From Hydractinia symbiolongicarpus (lineage: Eukaryota; Cnidaria; Hydrozoa; Anthoathecata; Hydractiniidae), in assembly GCF_029227915.1 (NCBI RefSeq), contig NC_079885.1, positions 29,701,001 through 29,765,000 on the forward strand: 64,000 bases of DNA. The letters run 5' to 3'. Made by a program: the position numbers and the translations under genes. Under the pieces are notes generated by a model. That model had not been told where the DNA came from. It worked only from the letters and a program-made list of their open reading frames with translations, and made no database searches. Positions 62,211 to 64,000 of this stretch are shown piece after piece (the first letter of the stretch is position 1; each line of letters opens with the position of its first letter).

Positions 62211-63834
62211 AACGATTTTTTAAATTACTTTTCCATCACTAAAACGCATAAGACTTGTAGTTTACAAAAATTTTTTCATTTTTGATGAGACGCTGAATAA
62301 AAGAAGTTTAATTGTCGGCAAACGAAAACCCGCGATTTCCCGTAAATCCCGGGCTTGGCCCGTATAGTCAAAAAAGTACAAAGAAAGTACCCAGGGAGTA
62401 AACTCATTTCCCGAACGATTTTTTAAATTACTTTGTCACCACTAAAACGCATGAGACTTGTAGTTTTCAAAAGAATTTTCATTTTTGATGAGACGCTGAA
62501 TAAAAGAAGTTTAATCGCCGGCAAACGCAAACCTGCGATTTCCCGTAAATCCCGGGCTTGGCCGTATAGTCGAATGTATACAAAGAAAGTACCCAGGGAG
62601 TAAACTCATTTACCGAACGATTTTTTTAAATTATTTTTTCACCACAGAAACGCATGAGCCTTGTAGTTTTCAAAAAAGTTTTCATTTTTGATGAGACGCT
62701 TAATGAAAGGGATTTAATCGCCGGCACACGAAAACCCGCGATTTCCCGTAAATCCGGGGCTTGGTCCGTATAGTCGAATGTATACAAAGGAAGCACCCTG
62801 TGAGTAAACTCATTTTCAGAACGATTTTTTAAACTGTTTTTTCACCACTAAAACGCATAAGACTTGTAGTTTACAAAATATTTTTCATTTTTGATGAGAC
62901 GTTGAATAAAAGAAGTTTAATTGTCGGCAAACGAAAACCCGCGATTTCCCGTAAATCCCGGGCTTGGCCCGTATAGTCAAAAAAGTACAAAGAAAGTACC
63001 CAGGGAGTAAACTCATTTCCCGAACGATTTTTTAAATTACTTTGTCACCACTAAAACGCATGAGACTTGTAGTTTTCAAAAGAATTTTCATTTTTGATGA
63101 GACGCTGAATAAAAGAAGTTTAATGGCCGGCAAACGCAAACCTGCGATTTCCCGTAAATCCCGGGCTTGGCCGTATAGTCGAATGTATACAAAGAAAGTA
63201 CCCAGGGAGTAAACTCATTTACCGAACGATTTTTTTAAATTATTTTTTCACCACAGAAACGCATGAGCCTTGTTGTTTTCAAAAAAGTTTTCATTTTTGA
63301 TGAGACGCTTAATGAAAGGGATTTAATCGCCGGCACACGAAAACCCGCGATTTCCCGTAAATCCCGGGCTTGGTCCGTATAGTCGAATGTATACAAAGGA
63401 AGCACCCTGTGAGTAAACTCATTTTCAGAACGATTTTTTAAACTGTTTTTTCACCACTAAAACGCATAAGACTTGTAGTTTTCAAAAATGTTTTCATTTT
63501 TGATGAGACGTTGAATAAAAGAAGTTTAATCGCCGGCAAACGAAAACGCGCTATTTCCCGTAAATCCCGGGCTTGGCCCGTATAGTCGAATGTACACATA
63601 GAAAGTACCCAGGGAGAAAACTCATTTCCCGAACAATTTTTTAAATTATTTTTTCACCACTAAAACGCATGAGACTTGTTGTTTTCAAAAATGTTTTCAT
63701 TTTTGATGAAACGCTTAATGAAAGGGGTTTAATCGCCGGCAAACGAAAACTCGCGATTTCCCGTAAATCCCGGGCTTGGCCCGTATAGTCGAATGTATAC
63801 AAAGAAAGTACCCTGTGAGTAAACTCATTTCCAG
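62211..63834. repeat. Block-4 HOR copy (8 monomers, 1,624 bp)
   Basis: In register with the previous copy at 1,625 bp, with the same paired 'gtcaaaaaagtac' monomers (62367 and 62976). The last two monomers differ ('gatgaaacgcttaatg' near 63705 and 'aaaactcgcg'), and a T is missing near 63636, giving 1,624 bp. Confidence 0.8.
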
Positions 63835-64000
63835 AACGATTTTTTAAATTATTTTTTCACCACTAAAACGCATAAGACTTGTAGTTTTCAAAAATGTTTT
63901 CATTTTTGATGAGACGCTTAATAAAAGAAGTTTAATCGCCGGCAAACGAAAACCCGCGATTTCCCGTAAATCCCGGGCTTGGCCCGTATAGTCAAAAGTA
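63835..64000. repeat. Partial monomer at window end
   Basis: The first 166 bp of a monomer with 'gcataagacttgtag', 'cttaataaaagaag' and 'gtcaaaagta', of the type that precedes the I-J pair at 55306 and 56931. The array evidently continues past the window. Confidence 0.85.

Larger units (their letters stand above)
1..64000. repeat. 203-bp tandem satellite array filling the window
   Basis: The motif 'aacgattttt' or a close variant recurs about every 203 bp from position 2 to the end (for example 2, 205, 401, 604, 807, 1010, 1213), always in the same orientation. Lengths of individual monomers range from 196 to 204 bp. All monomers align along their full length and differ by scattered substitutions and one- to seven-base indels. 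No stretch of non-satellite sequence was seen, so every gene-free interval in this window is satellite. Long homogeneous tandem arrays of this kind are known from centromeric and heterochromatic regions of eukaryotes; that this one is centromeric is inference. I do not recognise the family by name. Confidence 0.98.
52059..64000. repeat. Block 4: HORs of 5 to 8 monomers
   Basis: Most monomers here end 'cttggcccg', 'tatagtcgaatg' and 'ccctgtgag', as in block 1. They carry block-specific changes: 'tttccatcac', 'tttacaaaaatt', 'tactttgtcacc' with 'ttcaaaagtg' or 'ttcaaaagaa', 'cacagaaacg' with 'ttcaaaaaag', 'cagaaggattt', 'gacgttgaataaa' and 'gtacacataaaaagtaccc'. A monomer with 'gtcaaaaaagtac' marks the cycles, at 58304, 59320, 60742, 61351, 62367 and 62976. 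Confidence 0.85.

Noticed and set aside
1-64000. CRISPR array
   Set aside because: Repeat units are 203 bp and directly adjacent, with no unique spacers and no cas genes.
1-64000. rDNA intergenic spacer repeats
   Set aside because: No rRNA sequence occurs in 64 kb and spacer sub-repeat arrays are normally much shorter. Not fully excluded without context.
1-64000. Transposable element or retrovirus remnant inside the array
   Set aside because: No terminal repeats, target-site duplications, integrase or reverse-transcriptase-like frames, or breaks in the monomer register were found.
1-64000. Telomeric or microsatellite arrays
   Set aside because: No short-period runs were seen; the T-runs are at most seven or eight bases and part of the 203-bp monomer.
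1-64000. Primate alpha satellite (171-bp) identity
   Set aside because: Period and sequence do not match alpha satellite; the resemblance is only in HOR organisation and the imperfect CENP-B-box-like motif.

Overview
The whole 64-kb window is one head-to-tail satellite DNA array. Its monomer is about 203 bp, roughly 315 copies long, all in the same orientation. I found no unique sequence, gene, RNA gene or transposon anywhere. Such an array points to a eukaryotic nuclear genome, most likely a centromeric, pericentromeric or other heterochromatic block. The species cannot be identified from the sequence. CpG dinucleotides are not depleted, which argues against long-term heavy germline CpG methylation of this array.

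Monomers are phased here at the 'aacgattttt' motif. Each has an AT-rich first half carrying a perfect 9-bp inverted repeat, and a second half with GC-rich patches (gccggc, cccggg, ggcccg) that holds a small GC hairpin, a near-canonical G-quadruplex motif on the minus strand and a CENP-B-box-like motif. Neighbouring monomers differ from each other, but sets of monomers recur in fixed order as higher-order repeats (HORs).

Layout: (1) 1-14759, a 9-monomer, 1,820-bp HOR with full, truncated and rearranged copies. (2) 14760-28534, a 12-monomer, 2,432-bp HOR present four times. This lies inside a tandem segmental duplication of about 8.7 kb (11524-20232 and 20233-28534), so block-1-type DNA reappears at 20233-23467. 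(3) 28535-52058, a 25-monomer HOR of about 5.07 kb that exists as two forms, A and B, arranged A-B-A-B, giving a 50-monomer, 10,139-bp super-repeat present twice and nearly identical. (4) 52059-64000, HORs of 5 to 8 monomers (1,622-1,625 bp when complete), preceded by a duplication that carries three block-3 monomers into block 4.

The DNA records repeated unequal crossover: hybrid monomers at duplication joints, exact one-monomer deletions, and duplications nested within duplications. Block 3 is the most homogenised and so probably the most recently amplified part. No coding system is present; the scattered 62-124-codon reading frames on both strands are by-products of the repeat. The value of the window is structural: a finely resolved, multi-level HOR array.
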